In this document: positions 52,586-61,759 of the stretch, in pieces
Position numbering within the stretch: position 1 is the first letter of the stretch
How the letters are laid out: every line of letters begins with the position of its first letter
Assembly (NCBI GenBank): GCA_028290465.1
Contig: JAQGJU010000146.1
Location: 1 to 64,000, forward strand
Origin: Xanthobacteraceae bacterium
GTDB taxonomy: Bacteria; Pseudomonadota; Alphaproteobacteria; Rhizobiales; Xanthobacteraceae
Length of the DNA: 64,000 nt
Direction of reading: 5' to 3'
The notes under the pieces: generated by a model
Database searches by the model: none
Told to the model about the DNA's origin: nothing
What the model saw: the letters and a program-made list of their open reading frames with translations, nothing else
Program-made: the position numbers and the translations under genes

Positions 52586-53101
52586 ATGATTCAGCCGCCG
52601 AAACATCTTGAGTCCATGCTGGTGCCGCTCAAGGTGCTCATCGTCGACGATGAGCCCTATATGCGTAAGGTGATCCGTACCTTGCTGCTGTCGCTCGGAA
52701 TCAAGAACGTGACCGAGGCGGCCGACGGCGTGCAGGGCCTCGAAGAGATCCGTACTGCCGCGCCGGACATCGTGCTGCTGGACTGGGAAATGCCCGGCAT
52801 GAACGGCAACACGTTCGTGCGTCATGTGCGTTCGCCGAAGACCTTCCCGCGGCCGGGCGTGCCGATCATCATGCTGACCGGCAAGTCGGAACGAAAGCGC
52901 GTCGTCGAAGCGGTTCTGATCGGTGTCAACGAATATCTGCTCAAGCCGGTGTCGTCGCAGGCGCTGCTCACCCGCATCATCGCGGTGGTGGCCAAGCCGC
53001 GTCCCATCGTGCAGATCGGCGACTATTATGGTCCCGAGCCGCGCAAGATGAATACCTACAAGCCCGAGTCCGACGTCGGCCACACCTTGACGATGGTCTG
53101 A
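52586..53101 (+). CDS. single-domain response regulator between glpD and glpK
   Basis: The 171-residue product is a receiver (about 13-135; VDDEPYMRK, phosphoacceptor Asp66 in VLLDWEMPGMNG, T in MLTGKSE, K in YLLKPVS) with a C-terminal tail of about 40 residues containing IVQIGDYYGPEPRKMN. The tail has no recognised DNA-binding domain. The ATG at 52586 was chosen over an upstream TTG because the receiver begins soon after it. It is a clear paralogue of the receiver protein after glpK, sharing YMRKV, AADG, VLDWEMP, GVNE.L.KPVS and GDYYGPEPR. Confidence 0.9.
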   Translation: MIQPPKHLESMLVPLKVLIVDDEPYMRKVIRTLLLSLGIKNVTEAADGVQGLEEIRTAAPDIVLLDWEMPGMNGNTFVRHVRSPKTFPRPGVPIIMLTGKSERKRVVEAVLIGVNEYLLKPVSSQALLTRIIAVVAKPRPIVQIGDYYGPEPRKMNTYKPESDVGHTLTMV

Positions 53102-53181
53102 TAGCCGCGCCGCGGCGCCATTGCCGCCCTCTCACCAACCCGCGTATCCTGCCTCGCACAAGAAAACGCTGAGGGGGAAAC

Positions 53182-54669
53182 GTGAACTACCTTCTCGCCA
53201 TCGATCAGGGCACCACGTCAACGCGCGCGATGCTGTTCGACGCGGCGCTGGTGCCGCGCGCCGTCGCGCAGCGCGAACTGACCCAGCACTTTCCGGCGCC
53301 CGGCCTCGTCGAGCACGACCCGGAAGAGATCTGGTCCAGCGTGGTCGCGACCGTGCGCGACGCGATGGCCAAGGCAAATGTCGGCGCATCCGACATCGCG
53401 GCCATCGGTATCACCAACCAGCGCGAGACCGCGATCGTGTGGGACCGCGCCACCGGCAAGCCGATTCACAACGCCATCGTCTGGCAGGACCGCCGCACCG
53501 CGCCGCAATGCGACGCGCTGCGCGCCGCCGGCCATGAAGCGATGATCGCGAGCCGCACCGGCCTGCTGATCGATCCATATTTTTCCGCGACCAAGATCGC
53601 CTGGCTGCTCGATCATGTCGACGGTGCCCGCGCCAGGGCGGAGGCCGGCGCGCTGGCCTTCGGCACGGTCGACAGTTTTCTGCTGTGGCGGCTGACCGGC
53701 GGCGCCGTGCATGCGACCGACGCCACCAACGCGGCCCGCACCCAGTTGTTCGATATCCATCGCGGCGTGTTCGACGACGAACTGTGCCGGCTGTTCGGCG
53801 TGCCGGCCGCGCTGTTGCCGAAGGTGCGCGACTGCTCGGGCGAATTCGGCACCACGCTGCCCGAGTTGTTCGGAGGGCCGATCGCGATCCGCGGCGTCGC
53901 CGGCGACCAGCAGGCAGCGACCGTGGGGCAGGGCTGTTTCGAGCCCGGCATGATGAAGGCGACCTACGGCACCGGCTGCTTTGCGCTGATCAATACCGGC
54001 GAGAAACCTATCCTGTCGCGGCACCGGTTGCTGACCACCATCGCCTATCAGTTCGGCGGCAAGCGCACCTATGCGCTGGAGGGCGCGATCTTCATTGCCG
54101 GCGCGGCCGTGCAATGGCTGCGCGACGGGCTGAAGATCATCACCCAGGCATCCGACGTCGGCCCGCTCGCCGAACAGGCCGATCCGGCCGAGCAGGTCTA
54201 TCTGGTGCCGGCCTTTGTCGGGCTCGGTGCGCCGTATTGGGACGCCCGCGCGCGTGGGTCGATCCACGGATTGACCCGAAACTCCGGCGCCGCTGAACTC
54301 GCGCGTGCGGCGCTCGAATCGGTCGGCTATCAGACCCGCGACCTGATCGAGGCGATGCGGGCCGACTGGCCGGAGGCGCCGCATACGGTGCTTCGGGTCG
54401 ATGGCGGCATGACGGCGAGCGATCCCTGCATGCAGTTCCTGGCGGACATCCTCGATGCGCCGGTCGACCGCCCGACCGTGATGGAAACGACGGCGCTCGG
54501 CGCGGCGTATCTCGCCGGGCTGTCGGCCGGCCTGTGCCCGGATCTGGCCGGCTTTCAGGCCACTTGGCGCCGCGACCGGCGCTTTACGCCGGGCATGGAC
54601 GAGCCCGCGAGGGCACGTAAATGGGCCGGCTGGCAGGATGCGGTCGGGCGGACGCGCTCGGGGTTCTGA
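53182..54669 (+). CDS. glpK: glycerol kinase GlpK
   Basis: The 495-residue product is a FGGY-family kinase with the GlpK features: [111 protein letters not shown] and [16 protein letters not shown]. It phosphorylates glycerol to glycerol-3-phosphate, the substrate of GlpD encoded upstream. The start is a GTG at 53182 preceded by GAGGGGGAAA. No glpF or glpR gene lies in the cluster. Confidence 0.96.
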   Translation: MNYLLAIDQGTTSTRAMLFDAALVPRAVAQRELTQHFPAPGLVEHDPEEIWSSVVATVRDAMAKANVGASDIAAIGITNQRETAIVWDRATGKPIHNAIVWQDRRTAPQCDALRAAGHEAMIASRTGLLIDPYFSATKIAWLLDHVDGARARAEAGALAFGTVDSFLLWRLTGGAVHATDATNAARTQLFDIHRGVFDDELCRLFGVPAALLPKVRDCSGEFGTTLPELFGGPIAIRGVAGDQQAATVGQGCFEPGMMKATYGTGCFALINTGEKPILSRHRLLTTIAYQFGGKRTYALEGAIFIAGAAVQWLRDGLKIITQASDVGPLAEQADPAEQVYLVPAFVGLGAPYWDARARGSIHGLTRNSGAAELARAALESVGYQTRDLIEAMRADWPEAPHTVLRVDGGMTASDPCMQFLADILDAPVDRPTVMETTALGAAYLAGLSAGLCPDLAGFQATWRRDRRFTPGMDEPARARKWAGWQDAVGRTRSGF

Positions 54670-54794
54670 CCGAAGCCTTTCGGCCATCGCTCAAATTAAA
54701 AGTAATTGCCGAGCGCTGGTTTCACCGGCCGGCAAGTGCCCTGTGGTCATATGCCGTAACCCGGCGCCCCGTGCGTCGCCTCGGAACGCGTGAT

Positions 54795-55328
54795 ATGCAA
54801 TCGGGTATGTCGAAAAAAGATATCGAACGTCTGATTCAGTCGATCAGCGTGCTGCTGGTCGATGACAACCATTACATGCGCAAGGTCGTGCGCAATCTGT
54901 TGGTCAATGTCGGCGTCAAGAACGTCTACGAGGCGGCCGACGGCATTTCGGGCCTGGAGGCGATCCGCACCATCGCGCCGGACATTCTGGTGCTGGACTG
55001 GGAAATGCCGCTGCTTAACGGCGCCGAGCTGACCCGCATCGTGCGCTCCCCCGGCGTATTCCCGATGCCGGACATTCCGATCATCATGCTGTCCAGCCAC
55101 GGCGAGCGCTGGCGCGCGGTCGAGGCGGCGCGTCTTGGCGTCAACGAATTCCTGATCAAGCCGGTCTCGGCCAAGGCGCTGTTCGACCGCATGGTGGCGA
55201 TCCTGGCCAGCCCTCGCCCGATCGTGAAGCTCGGTGACTATTATGGTCCCGAGCCGCGCCGGACTTTCGCTGAGCCGGAGCGTCCGATCGTGCCGGCCAA
55301 GGTTCCGGCCGGTGCCGCGCTGAACTGA
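54795..55328 (+). CDS. single-domain response regulator after glpK (paralogue)
   Basis: The 177-residue product has a receiver (about 16-140; LVDDNHYMRKV, phosphoacceptor Asp68 in ILVLDWEMPLLNG, S in MLSSHGE, K in FLIKPVS) and a tail with IVKLGDYYGPEPRRTF. ATGs at 54795 and 54807 are both possible; GGAAC lies before the first. It is closely related to the receiver protein between glpD and glpK. Neither has an output domain, so they probably act by protein-protein contact. Their kinase is not adjacent. Confidence 0.9.
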   Translation: MQSGMSKKDIERLIQSISVLLVDDNHYMRKVVRNLLVNVGVKNVYEAADGISGLEAIRTIAPDILVLDWEMPLLNGAELTRIVRSPGVFPMPDIPIIMLSSHGERWRAVEAARLGVNEFLIKPVSAKALFDRMVAILASPRPIVKLGDYYGPEPRRTFAEPERPIVPAKVPAGAALN

Positions 55329-55430
55329 TTTCGGCGGTCTCGGCTCCATCCACAGCATCCCGGTTGAGCGGCCATACGATGGCGGCTAGTTTGCCCGCGC
55401 GGTATATCGAGCCGCGCGCGGGGATCCGGG

Positions 55431-56591
55431 ATGGACATGACAAGCGGCCGACGTGGCGATGCCGGGCGGCGCCAATTCGCGCCGTGGGCCGATCCCGCCG
55501 CGCAGCCGCTAGTGCGGTTCGAGCGCGTGGCCAAGCGCTTTTCCGGCCATGTCGCGCTGGACGATCTATCGCTCGACATCTTCGAGGGTGAGTTTTTCGC
55601 GCTGCTCGGCCCGTCCGGCTGCGGCAAGACCACGCTGTTGCGCCTGCTGGCCGGATTCGAAACCGCCGATAGCGGACGCGTATTGCTGGACGGGCAGGAC
55701 ATCTCGCCGGTGCCGCCGTATCGGCGGCCGGTCAACATGATGTTCCAGAGCTACGCGCTGTTTCCGCACCTGACGGTCGCCGGCAATATCGCGTTCGGGC
55801 TGAAGCAGGACGGGTTGTCGAAGTCCGAGATATCCGTCCGCGTGGCCGAGATGCTGGCGCTGGTCCGGCTCGAAGCCTTGGCGGCCCGCAAGCCGCACCA
55901 ACTGTCCGGCGGCCAGCGCCAGCGGGTCGCGCTGGCGCGCTCGCTCGCCAAGCATCCGCGCGTGCTGCTGCTCGACGAACCGCTCGCCGCGCTCGATCAG
56001 AAGCTGCGTCAGGACACCCGCTTCGAACTCAAGGAATTGCAGGCCCGGCTCGGCCTGACCTTCGTGATCGTCACGCATGATCAGGAAGAGGCGATGACAG
56101 TCGCCGACCGCATCGGCGTGATGGACCAGGGCAGGCTGGTCCAGGTGGCGCCACCGGCCGAGATCTACGAACAGCCCTTGAACCGCTGGGTCGCCGGCTT
56201 CATCGGCGACGTCAATCTGTTCGAGGGCAAGGTGGCGTTGCAGGACGTGGATGGCGTGGCCGTCGACAGCGCGGCCGGCCGCTTACGCGCATTTTCGACT
56301 GACAAAGTGACCATGGGCGATACCGTATGGATCGCGGTGCGGCCCGAGCGCATTCGCCTCGTGCCGGCGCGGCCCGGCGATGCCGCGCCAACCGGCAACG
56401 CCATCGCGGGCCGCGTCGCCGACATCGGCTATCTCGGCGGTGTATCGGTCTATCAGGTCGCATTGCCGGACGGCACCAAGGTGAAGGCGACGCTCGCCAG
56501 CACCACGCGCCTGACCGAACGGCCGATCGGCCTCGACGACGAGGTGTGGCTGAACTGGCCGGCGGATGCCGGACGGGTGCTGGTCCGATGA
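55431..56591 (+). CDS. spermidine/putrescine-type ABC transporter ATP-binding protein (PotA/PotG-like)
   Basis: The 386-residue product has an ABC domain with Walker A GPSGCGKTT (60-68), Q-loop FQSYALFPHLTV, signature LSGGQRQR (158-165), Walker B VLLLDEPLAALD (178-189) and H-loop VTHDQEEA. A TOBE-like regulatory domain follows (about 290-385). The pattern is that of PotA/PotG. Its stop overlaps the start of the first permease gene (ATGA). It drives import of a polyamine or similar cation together with the two following permeases; no binding protein gene is adjacent. Confidence 0.92.
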   Translation: MDMTSGRRGDAGRRQFAPWADPAAQPLVRFERVAKRFSGHVALDDLSLDIFEGEFFALLGPSGCGKTTLLRLLAGFETADSGRVLLDGQDISPVPPYRRPVNMMFQSYALFPHLTVAGNIAFGLKQDGLSKSEISVRVAEMLALVRLEALAARKPHQLSGGQRQRVALARSLAKHPRVLLLDEPLAALDQKLRQDTRFELKELQARLGLTFVIVTHDQEEAMTVADRIGVMDQGRLVQVAPPAEIYEQPLNRWVAGFIGDVNLFEGKVALQDVDGVAVDSAAGRLRAFSTDKVTMGDTVWIAVRPERIRLVPARPGDAAPTGNAIAGRVADIGYLGGVSVYQVALPDGTKVKATLASTTRLTERPIGLDDEVWLNWPADAGRVLVR

Positions 56592-57523
56592 GCGCATCGT
56601 CCACCGACAGCTCCGTTACGCCCGCGCGTTCGCTCGGCCAGCGCCTCGTGATCCTGGTGCCGTATCTGTGGCTGGCGGCGTTCTTTCTGCTGCCGTTCGG
56701 CATCGTGCTGAAAATCAGCCTGTCGGAGACCGCGCTGGCGCAGCCGCCCTATGTTCCGCTGCTCGACCTTTCGGCCGGCTGGGACGGGATCAAGGCGTTT
56801 CTCGGCGGGCTTTCGCTGGACCGGTACGGGCTGATCTTCTCCGACTCGCTGTATCTGTCGTCTTATCTGCGCAGCCTGGAAGTCGCGACGCTGTCGACCC
56901 TGATGCTGCTGGCGATCGGCTACCCGATCGCCTATGCGGTCACCCGCATGCCCGCGCGGACGCAGGGTGTGCTGGTATTGCTCATCGTGTTGCCGTTCTG
57001 GACCTCGTTCCTGATCCGCGTCTATGCCTGGATCAACATTCTGCAGCACGACGGATTGTTGAACCAGGCGCTGCTGGCGCTCGGCCTCGTCAGCGAGCCG
57101 ATCGCCTTCCTGGCGACCGACAAGGCGCTCTATATCGGCCTCGTCTATTCGTATCTGCCGTTCATGGTGCTGCCGATCTACGCCACGCTGGTCAAACTCG
57201 ACGACACGCTGCTGGAAGCCGCCGCCGATCTCGGCTGCCGCCGTTGGCAGGCATTCTGGTGGGTGACGCTGCCGCTGTCGCTACCCGGCGTCGCGGCCGG
57301 CGTGCTGCTGTGCTTCATCCCGATCGTCGGCGAATTCGTCGCGCCCGACCTGCTCGGCGGTTCGGTGGACCCGATGGTCGGCCAGACGCTATGGACCGAA
57401 TTCTTCGCCAACAAGGACTGGCCGGTCGCGTCCGCGATCGCGGTCACGCTGCTGTTGCTGCTGGGCGGGCCGATCCTCATTTACCAGCACCTTCAGGCGC
57501 GCAATTTGCGCGTAGGACCGTAA
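56588..57523 (+). CDS. ABC transporter permease, PotB/PotH-like
   Basis: The 311-residue membrane protein has six predicted TM helices and the EAA loop ETLLEAAADLGC-type segment (LDDTLLEAAADLGCRRWQAF) needed to contact the ATPase. Other PotH-like signs are the IYLWLAAFFLLPFGIVLKISL start region and IPIVGEFVAPDLLGG. The start at 56588 overlaps the ATPase gene stop. It forms one half of the membrane channel with the next gene, which starts 3 bases after its stop. Confidence 0.92.
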   Translation: MSASSTDSSVTPARSLGQRLVILVPYLWLAAFFLLPFGIVLKISLSETALAQPPYVPLLDLSAGWDGIKAFLGGLSLDRYGLIFSDSLYLSSYLRSLEVATLSTLMLLAIGYPIAYAVTRMPARTQGVLVLLIVLPFWTSFLIRVYAWINILQHDGLLNQALLALGLVSEPIAFLATDKALYIGLVYSYLPFMVLPIYATLVKLDDTLLEAAADLGCRRWQAFWWVTLPLSLPGVAAGVLLCFIPIVGEFVAPDLLGGSVDPMVGQTLWTEFFANKDWPVASAIAVTLLLLLGGPILIYQHLQARNLRVGP

Positions 57524-57526
57524 GCG

Positions 57527-58339
57527 ATGCACAAGCGCGCCTCGCTGTTCTGTCTCGCGTCGCTCGGCTTCGGGCTCGCTTTCCTGTATCTGCCGATGGT
57601 CATCCTGGTGATCTATTCGTTCAACGCCTCGCGTCTGGTCACGGTGTGGGGCGGCTGGTCGACGCGCTGGTATGCCGAACTGCTGCGCGACGAAGCGATG
57701 CTGGATGCGGCCTGGACCAGTCTCCGCGTCGCATTGCTGTCGGCCGGCGCCGCGACGGTACTCGGCACGCTCGCCGCGCTGGCCTTGACCCGGATCGGCC
57801 GGTTTCGTGGCCGGCTGCCGTTTTCGGCGATGGTCTATGCGCCGCTGGTAATGCCCGAAGTGATCACCGGCCTGTCGCTGCTGCTGCTGTTCGTCGCCGC
57901 CGACATCGATCGCGGCTTCTGGACCCTGTCGGTCGCCCATACCACCTTGACCATGTGTTTCGTCACCATCATCGTGCAGGCCAGCCTGATCGGGTTTGAC
58001 GGCTCGCTGGAAGAGGCTGCGATGGATCTCGGCTGCCCGCCGCTGCGCACGTTTCTGACGGTGACGCTGCCGCTGATCGCGCCGGCGCTGGCCTCCGGCT
58101 TCATGCTGGCCTTCGCGTTGTCGCTGGACGATCTGGTGATTGCGTCGTTCACCTCCGGCCCCGGCGCCACGACCCTGCCGATCCAGATCTATTCGCAGGT
58201 CCGGCTCGGTGTGAAGCCCGAGATCAATGCCATCTGTACGATTATGATCGCGGTGGTTGCGGCGGCCGTGATCGCAGCTTCGCTGATCGCCAAATGGCGG
58301 GATCTGCGCAGCGCCGGAACAGGCCTGCCGGCGGCTTAA
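57527..58339 (+). CDS. ABC transporter permease, PotC/PotI-like
   Basis: The 270-residue membrane protein has six predicted TM helices, with YLPMVILVIYSFNASRLVTVWGGWS at the start, MVYAPLVMPEVITGLSLLLLF, the EAA loop GSLEEAAMDLGCPPLRTF and AFALSLDDLVIASFTSGPGATTLP. This matches PotC/PotI subunits. It completes the ATPase-permease-permease set, and no periplasmic binding protein gene follows; the next gene is carbonic anhydrase. Confidence 0.92.
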   Translation: MHKRASLFCLASLGFGLAFLYLPMVILVIYSFNASRLVTVWGGWSTRWYAELLRDEAMLDAAWTSLRVALLSAGAATVLGTLAALALTRIGRFRGRLPFSAMVYAPLVMPEVITGLSLLLLFVAADIDRGFWTLSVAHTTLTMCFVTIIVQASLIGFDGSLEEAAMDLGCPPLRTFLTVTLPLIAPALASGFMLAFALSLDDLVIASFTSGPGATTLPIQIYSQVRLGVKPEINAICTIMIAVVAAAVIAASLIAKWRDLRSAGTGLPAA

Positions 58340-58387
58340 CAGGCTAACGACTTGTCGCCAGCGCCACTTAGCGGTATTTGCATCCTC

Positions 58388-59008
58388 ATGCTAGACCATC
58401 TGAAAGCCAACAATCGCGCCTGGGCCGAGCGGAAGATCGCCGCCGATGCCGGTTTTTTTCACCGTCTCGAAAGCCAGCAGGCGCCTGAATATCTGTGGAT
58501 CGGCTGCTCCGACAGCCGGGTGCCGGCCAACGAGATCGTCGATCTCGATCCGGGCGAACTGTTCGTGCACCGCAATGTCGCCAATTTGGCGCCGCCGCAG
58601 GACGCCAATTATCTCTCGGTGCTGCAGTTCGCGGTCGACGTCATCAAGGTGAAGCACATCATGGTGGTCGGGCATTACGGCTGCGGCGGCGTCAGCGCGG
58701 CGGTGGACGGCAAGCGCCGGGGACTGGTGGATCACTGGCTGCATCCGATCCGCGAGATCGCCCACGAGCATCACCACGAACTGGAAGCCATTCCGGATGT
58801 GCGGGTCCGCCTCGACCGGCTGTGCGAACTCAATGTGATGCGGCAGGTCCGCAACGTCAGCCATGACGTGTTCGTGCAGGATGCCTGGGCACGGGGCCAG
58901 GAAATTCATGTTCACGGCTGGGTCTATTCGATCGCCAACGGTCTAGTGACCGACCTGAACGTCACGGTCAGCGGACCTGACGAGGCGTCGTATTCGTTGC
59001 CGCGTTAA
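58388..59008 (+). CDS. beta-class carbonic anhydrase
   Basis: The 206-residue product has the beta-carbonic anhydrase zinc ligands Cys40 (CSDSRVP; with Asp42 and Arg44 of the dyad), His96 and Cys99 (HYGCGG), and WGWVYS-like end motif VHGWVYSIANG. It interconverts CO2 and bicarbonate in the cytoplasm. The ATG at 58388 fits the family start (MLDHLKANNRAWAE); the frame upstream has only non-family residues. Its last 41 bases overlap the antisense tail of the truncated reductase remnant. Confidence 0.95.
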   Translation: MLDHLKANNRAWAERKIAADAGFFHRLESQQAPEYLWIGCSDSRVPANEIVDLDPGELFVHRNVANLAPPQDANYLSVLQFAVDVIKVKHIMVVGHYGCGGVSAAVDGKRRGLVDHWLHPIREIAHEHHHELEAIPDVRVRLDRLCELNVMRQVRNVSHDVFVQDAWARGQEIHVHGWVYSIANGLVTDLNVTVSGPDEASYSLPR

Positions 59009-59429
59009 ATCGTTGGCGCGTTAGCCTGTCGGCCCCGAAGCGTTCGGTCTTGACCAGGTTCGGCGCGTGGCCGAGCTCCAGCAGGGTGCGCGATACCGTT
59101 TCGACCAGCGGCGTCGGCCCGCAGATAAAAATACGCGGCGGCGTATCGGCCGCCAGCCGAATGCCCGCCAGCATGTCGCGATCGATCCGGCGCGCGTAGC
59201 CGTGCCATTCCGGCGGTTGCCGGGGCGTCAGCGTGTGCGTGACCGTGAGGCCATCGTTGCGTGCCACAAGCCCGTTTAACTCCTCGCGATAGATCACATC
59301 ATCGAAGCTGCGCGACGAATACAACAGATGCGTTACAAGCGTACCGGCTGTGAGGGCGCGATGCCGCAGCATCGCCATCAACGGCACGATGCCGGAGCCG
59401 CCGGCGATCAGGAATAGCGGGCCGCCGAG
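58968..59429 (-). pseudogene. truncated FAD/NAD(P)-binding oxidoreductase (ferredoxin-reductase-type, C-terminal part only)
   Basis: The readable frame begins near 59429 with IENALGGPLFLIAGGSGIVPLMAMLRHR, which is the NAD-binding domain start of ferredoxin-reductase-type enzymes, and continues through LLYSSRSFDDVIYREEL to ICGPTPLVETVSRTLLELGHAP and KTERFG. The N-terminal FAD domain with RxYS is missing, and the sequence before the junction is unrelated. After ERFG the frame runs on for about 20 extra residues into the carbonic anhydrase gene on the other strand, so the original stop seems lost as well. An inverted repeat (CGAGAGCG...CGCTCTCG) lies at the junction, about 59427-59460. Confidence 0.8.
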
Positions 59430-59726
59430 AGCGTTTTCAATTGCTGAACGCGCTCTCGAGTGGGATCGGCCTTCTCAAAACGATCCGCACAGGCACCGAT
59501 CTGGCGCGCTCCTCGCATTAATTAATGGTGTTGGGTTCGGTACGCGCTTGTACGCATATCTGTTGCCGTGCATTGAGCGTCAATCTACGTCGATCCATCC
59601 AGGGTTCTTAAGTTTAGCGTGCCCGACCGGTGCCGAGCGCTGCTTAGCAGGCTGGGCCGGCAACAAACGCGGCTTTCGACGTGGTGCTCGCCATCGCGCA
59701 GTCAATAACGAAAGGACGGACTACGG
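59430..59726. other. intergenic region after truncated gene
   Basis: About 300 bases with no recognised gene. A hairpin CGAGAGCG-ttTTCA...TGAA-cg-CGCTCTCG lies at about 59427-59460, where homology to the reductase stops. The rest is less GC-rich in part (ATTAATTAATGG near 59517-59529). It must carry the promoter of the hybrid kinase gene; I see an AAAGGACGG ribosome-binding region near 59711 but no clear promoter. I detect no transposase remnant. Confidence 0.5.
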
Positions 59727-61607
59727 ATGGGTGCGCCGCTACTCAAATCTCTTACGAGTCATTCGTTCCGCATTCTTCTCGTGGAGAACAATGCGGAGAA
59801 TGCCGACCTCGCGCGCCAGCGGCTCTCCGAGGTTGCGGATTATTCCATCGAAGTGCTTCAAGTCACGCGTTTGAGCGACGCCATCACCACGCTGGATAAG
59901 ATGACCGTCGATGCCGCCATCGTGGGACTCGACCTGCCGGATTCGAGTGGGATCGACACGCTGCGACGCTTACGCGATCTCCGGCCGGACATTGCCGTCG
60001 TGGTAATTGCCGGCGATGCGACCGAAGATCTATGCAACATGGCGTTGCGTGAGGGCGCGCTGGACTTCTTGAACAAGAGCGAATTGGGCTCGCGCCTCGT
60101 CACCCGCACCATCGTTCACGCCTTGGAGCGCCTCAAGGCACAAAAACGCCAGAGCCAGATCGAAGCCCTGCTTTCGGTCAATCCCGAAGCGGTCGTCGTG
60201 ATTGATCAGGACGGCATGGTCAAACTCGCCAATGACGCGGCCCTCAAGCTGTTCGGCAAGGATCATGCGGAGCTGTTGGACAAGGACTTCGGTTTGCCTG
60301 TGATGGTTGGGAAGGTGTCGGAGGTGCAGTTCTTGTGCTGTGGCGTGTCGCACACCGCCGTGATGCGCGTTGTCGATTGCGAGTGGGAAGGGAAACCCGC
60401 ATTTCTCGCTTCGATCCGCGACACCACCGAGGAAAGGCAACTCGCCGAGCAACTGCGCAAGGCGCAAAAGATGGAGGCAATCGGTTTGCTCGCCGGCGGC
60501 ATTGCGCATGATTTCAACAATCTTCTGCTGGTCATGGTGATTTACGCGGAGATTGTTTTTAACGGCCTCGACCCGGGCGACCGACGCCGCGCCGATGTGC
60601 AGGAGATCCTCGATGCCGTCGAGCGCGCCCAGGCTTTGACCGAGCAGCTTCTGGCGTTTGCCCGGCATCAGCCGATCGAGCCCCGCATCGTCGACTTGAA
60701 CGAGGTCGTCAACGGGGTTCACAATCTGCTGCGGCGAACCCTGCCGGCAAACATCGACATCCAGGCGGTGAACCAGCAAGGCCTCTGGCCGGTGACCGTC
60801 GATCCACGCCGCGCCGAACAGGTCCTGATGAATCTCGCCGTCAATGCCCGGGACGCCATGCCGTCCGGCGGCAAGTTCACGGTTGTCGTCGAGAACACCG
60901 CCCTGGCCGAACCGACCGCGCAATTGCCGGTCGGGGACTATGTCTCGATTCGCGTGAGCGACGATGGAGCGGGCATTCTGCCAGAGGACATCAGCCGGAT
61001 CTTCGATCCGTTCTATACGACGAAGGATGTCGGCAAGGGCACCGGCCTCGGTCTTGCGACGTGCTATGGCATCATCCGCCAGTCGAACGGCGACATTACA
61101 GTGCAAAGCGAGGCCGGGATCGGCACCACGTTTACGATCATGCTGCCGCGCACACGAGAGACGGTGGCCGTGGTGATGAAATCAACGGTTCTTACTGGCC
61201 CGCGCGTCAGAGGGACCGAGACCATTGTCGTGGTCGAGGACGAGCCCGCGGTGCTGCGCTCGACATCGCGGATTTTGCGCGACGCCGGATACACGGTCGT
61301 CGAAGCCGTCAACGGCGTTGACGCACGCGAGGTCATTGCTCGGCAGACGAAAGTCGATCTGGTCCTCACCGACGTCATCATGCCGAAAATGGGCGGCACG
61401 CAGCTTGCTGAACACCTTGTGGTGGATTTCCCGCAGCTGAAAATTCTGTTCATGACCGGCTACGCCAATGACCCGTCCCTCACCGCGAGCACGGAACGGC
61501 ATGTCCTGTTCAAGCCGTTTCAGTCCTTGGATCTCCTGGGAAAAATCCGGGAGGTGCTAAGCACGGCGGAAGTCGCGGTTAAGCCCATTGAGGCGCTCAG
61601 CGCATAG
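59727..61607 (+). CDS. soluble hybrid histidine kinase (REC-PAS-HisKA-HATPase-REC)
   Basis: The 626-residue protein has no TM segment. An N-terminal receiver (about 14-130; phosphoacceptor Asp69) has VENN in place of the usual paired aspartates. A PAS domain (about 143-230), HisKA with His261 ([16 protein letters not shown]), HATPase ([43 protein letters not shown]) and a C-terminal receiver with Asp549 (LVLTDVIMPKMGG) follow. Two receivers in one soluble kinase suggest input from another kinase and output through phosphotransfer. It lies downstream of a gene remnant and a GC-shifted gap, so it may have been acquired with a rearrangement. Confidence 0.92.
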   Translation: MGAPLLKSLTSHSFRILLVENNAENADLARQRLSEVADYSIEVLQVTRLSDAITTLDKMTVDAAIVGLDLPDSSGIDTLRRLRDLRPDIAVVVIAGDATEDLCNMALREGALDFLNKSELGSRLVTRTIVHALERLKAQKRQSQIEALLSVNPEAVVVIDQDGMVKLANDAALKLFGKDHAELLDKDFGLPVMVGKVSEVQFLCCGVSHTAVMRVVDCEWEGKPAFLASIRDTTEERQLAEQLRKAQKMEAIGLLAGGIAHDFNNLLLVMVIYAEIVFNGLDPGDRRRADVQEILDAVERAQALTEQLLAFARHQPIEPRIVDLNEVVNGVHNLLRRTLPANIDIQAVNQQGLWPVTVDPRRAEQVLMNLAVNARDAMPSGGKFTVVVENTALAEPTAQLPVGDYVSIRVSDDGAGILPEDISRIFDPFYTTKDVGKGTGLGLATCYGIIRQSNGDITVQSEAGIGTTFTIMLPRTRETVAVVMKSTVLTGPRVRGTETIVVVEDEPAVLRSTSRILRDAGYTVVEAVNGVDAREVIARQTKVDLVLTDVIMPKMGGTQLAEHLVVDFPQLKILFMTGYANDPSLTASTERHVLFKPFQSLDLLGKIREVLSTAEVAVKPIEALSA

Positions 61608-61759
61608 CGCCGAATGGCGAAGTGCATTTCGCCGGCTATCAATAACATGACGAAGCGTTGAGCACCGATCGGTTCGAGGCTATGGTAAGGTGCTTGTCCG
61701 CTCAGGTCCGACGCAAGATCGTGTGTAGCGGCTGTCTCCACCGCTAGCTGCGAGGCCGC

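Noticed and set aside
53218-54687. Minus-strand frame of 489 codons opposite glpK
   Set aside because: Antisense shadow of glycerol kinase; similar shadows lie opposite matB (47319-48617) and the ThDP enzyme (37969-39264).
59350-59874. Plus-strand frame across the reductase breakpoint into the hybrid kinase
   Set aside because: It overlaps the remnant antisense and the kinase in another frame, and encodes an Arg-rich sequence without motifs.
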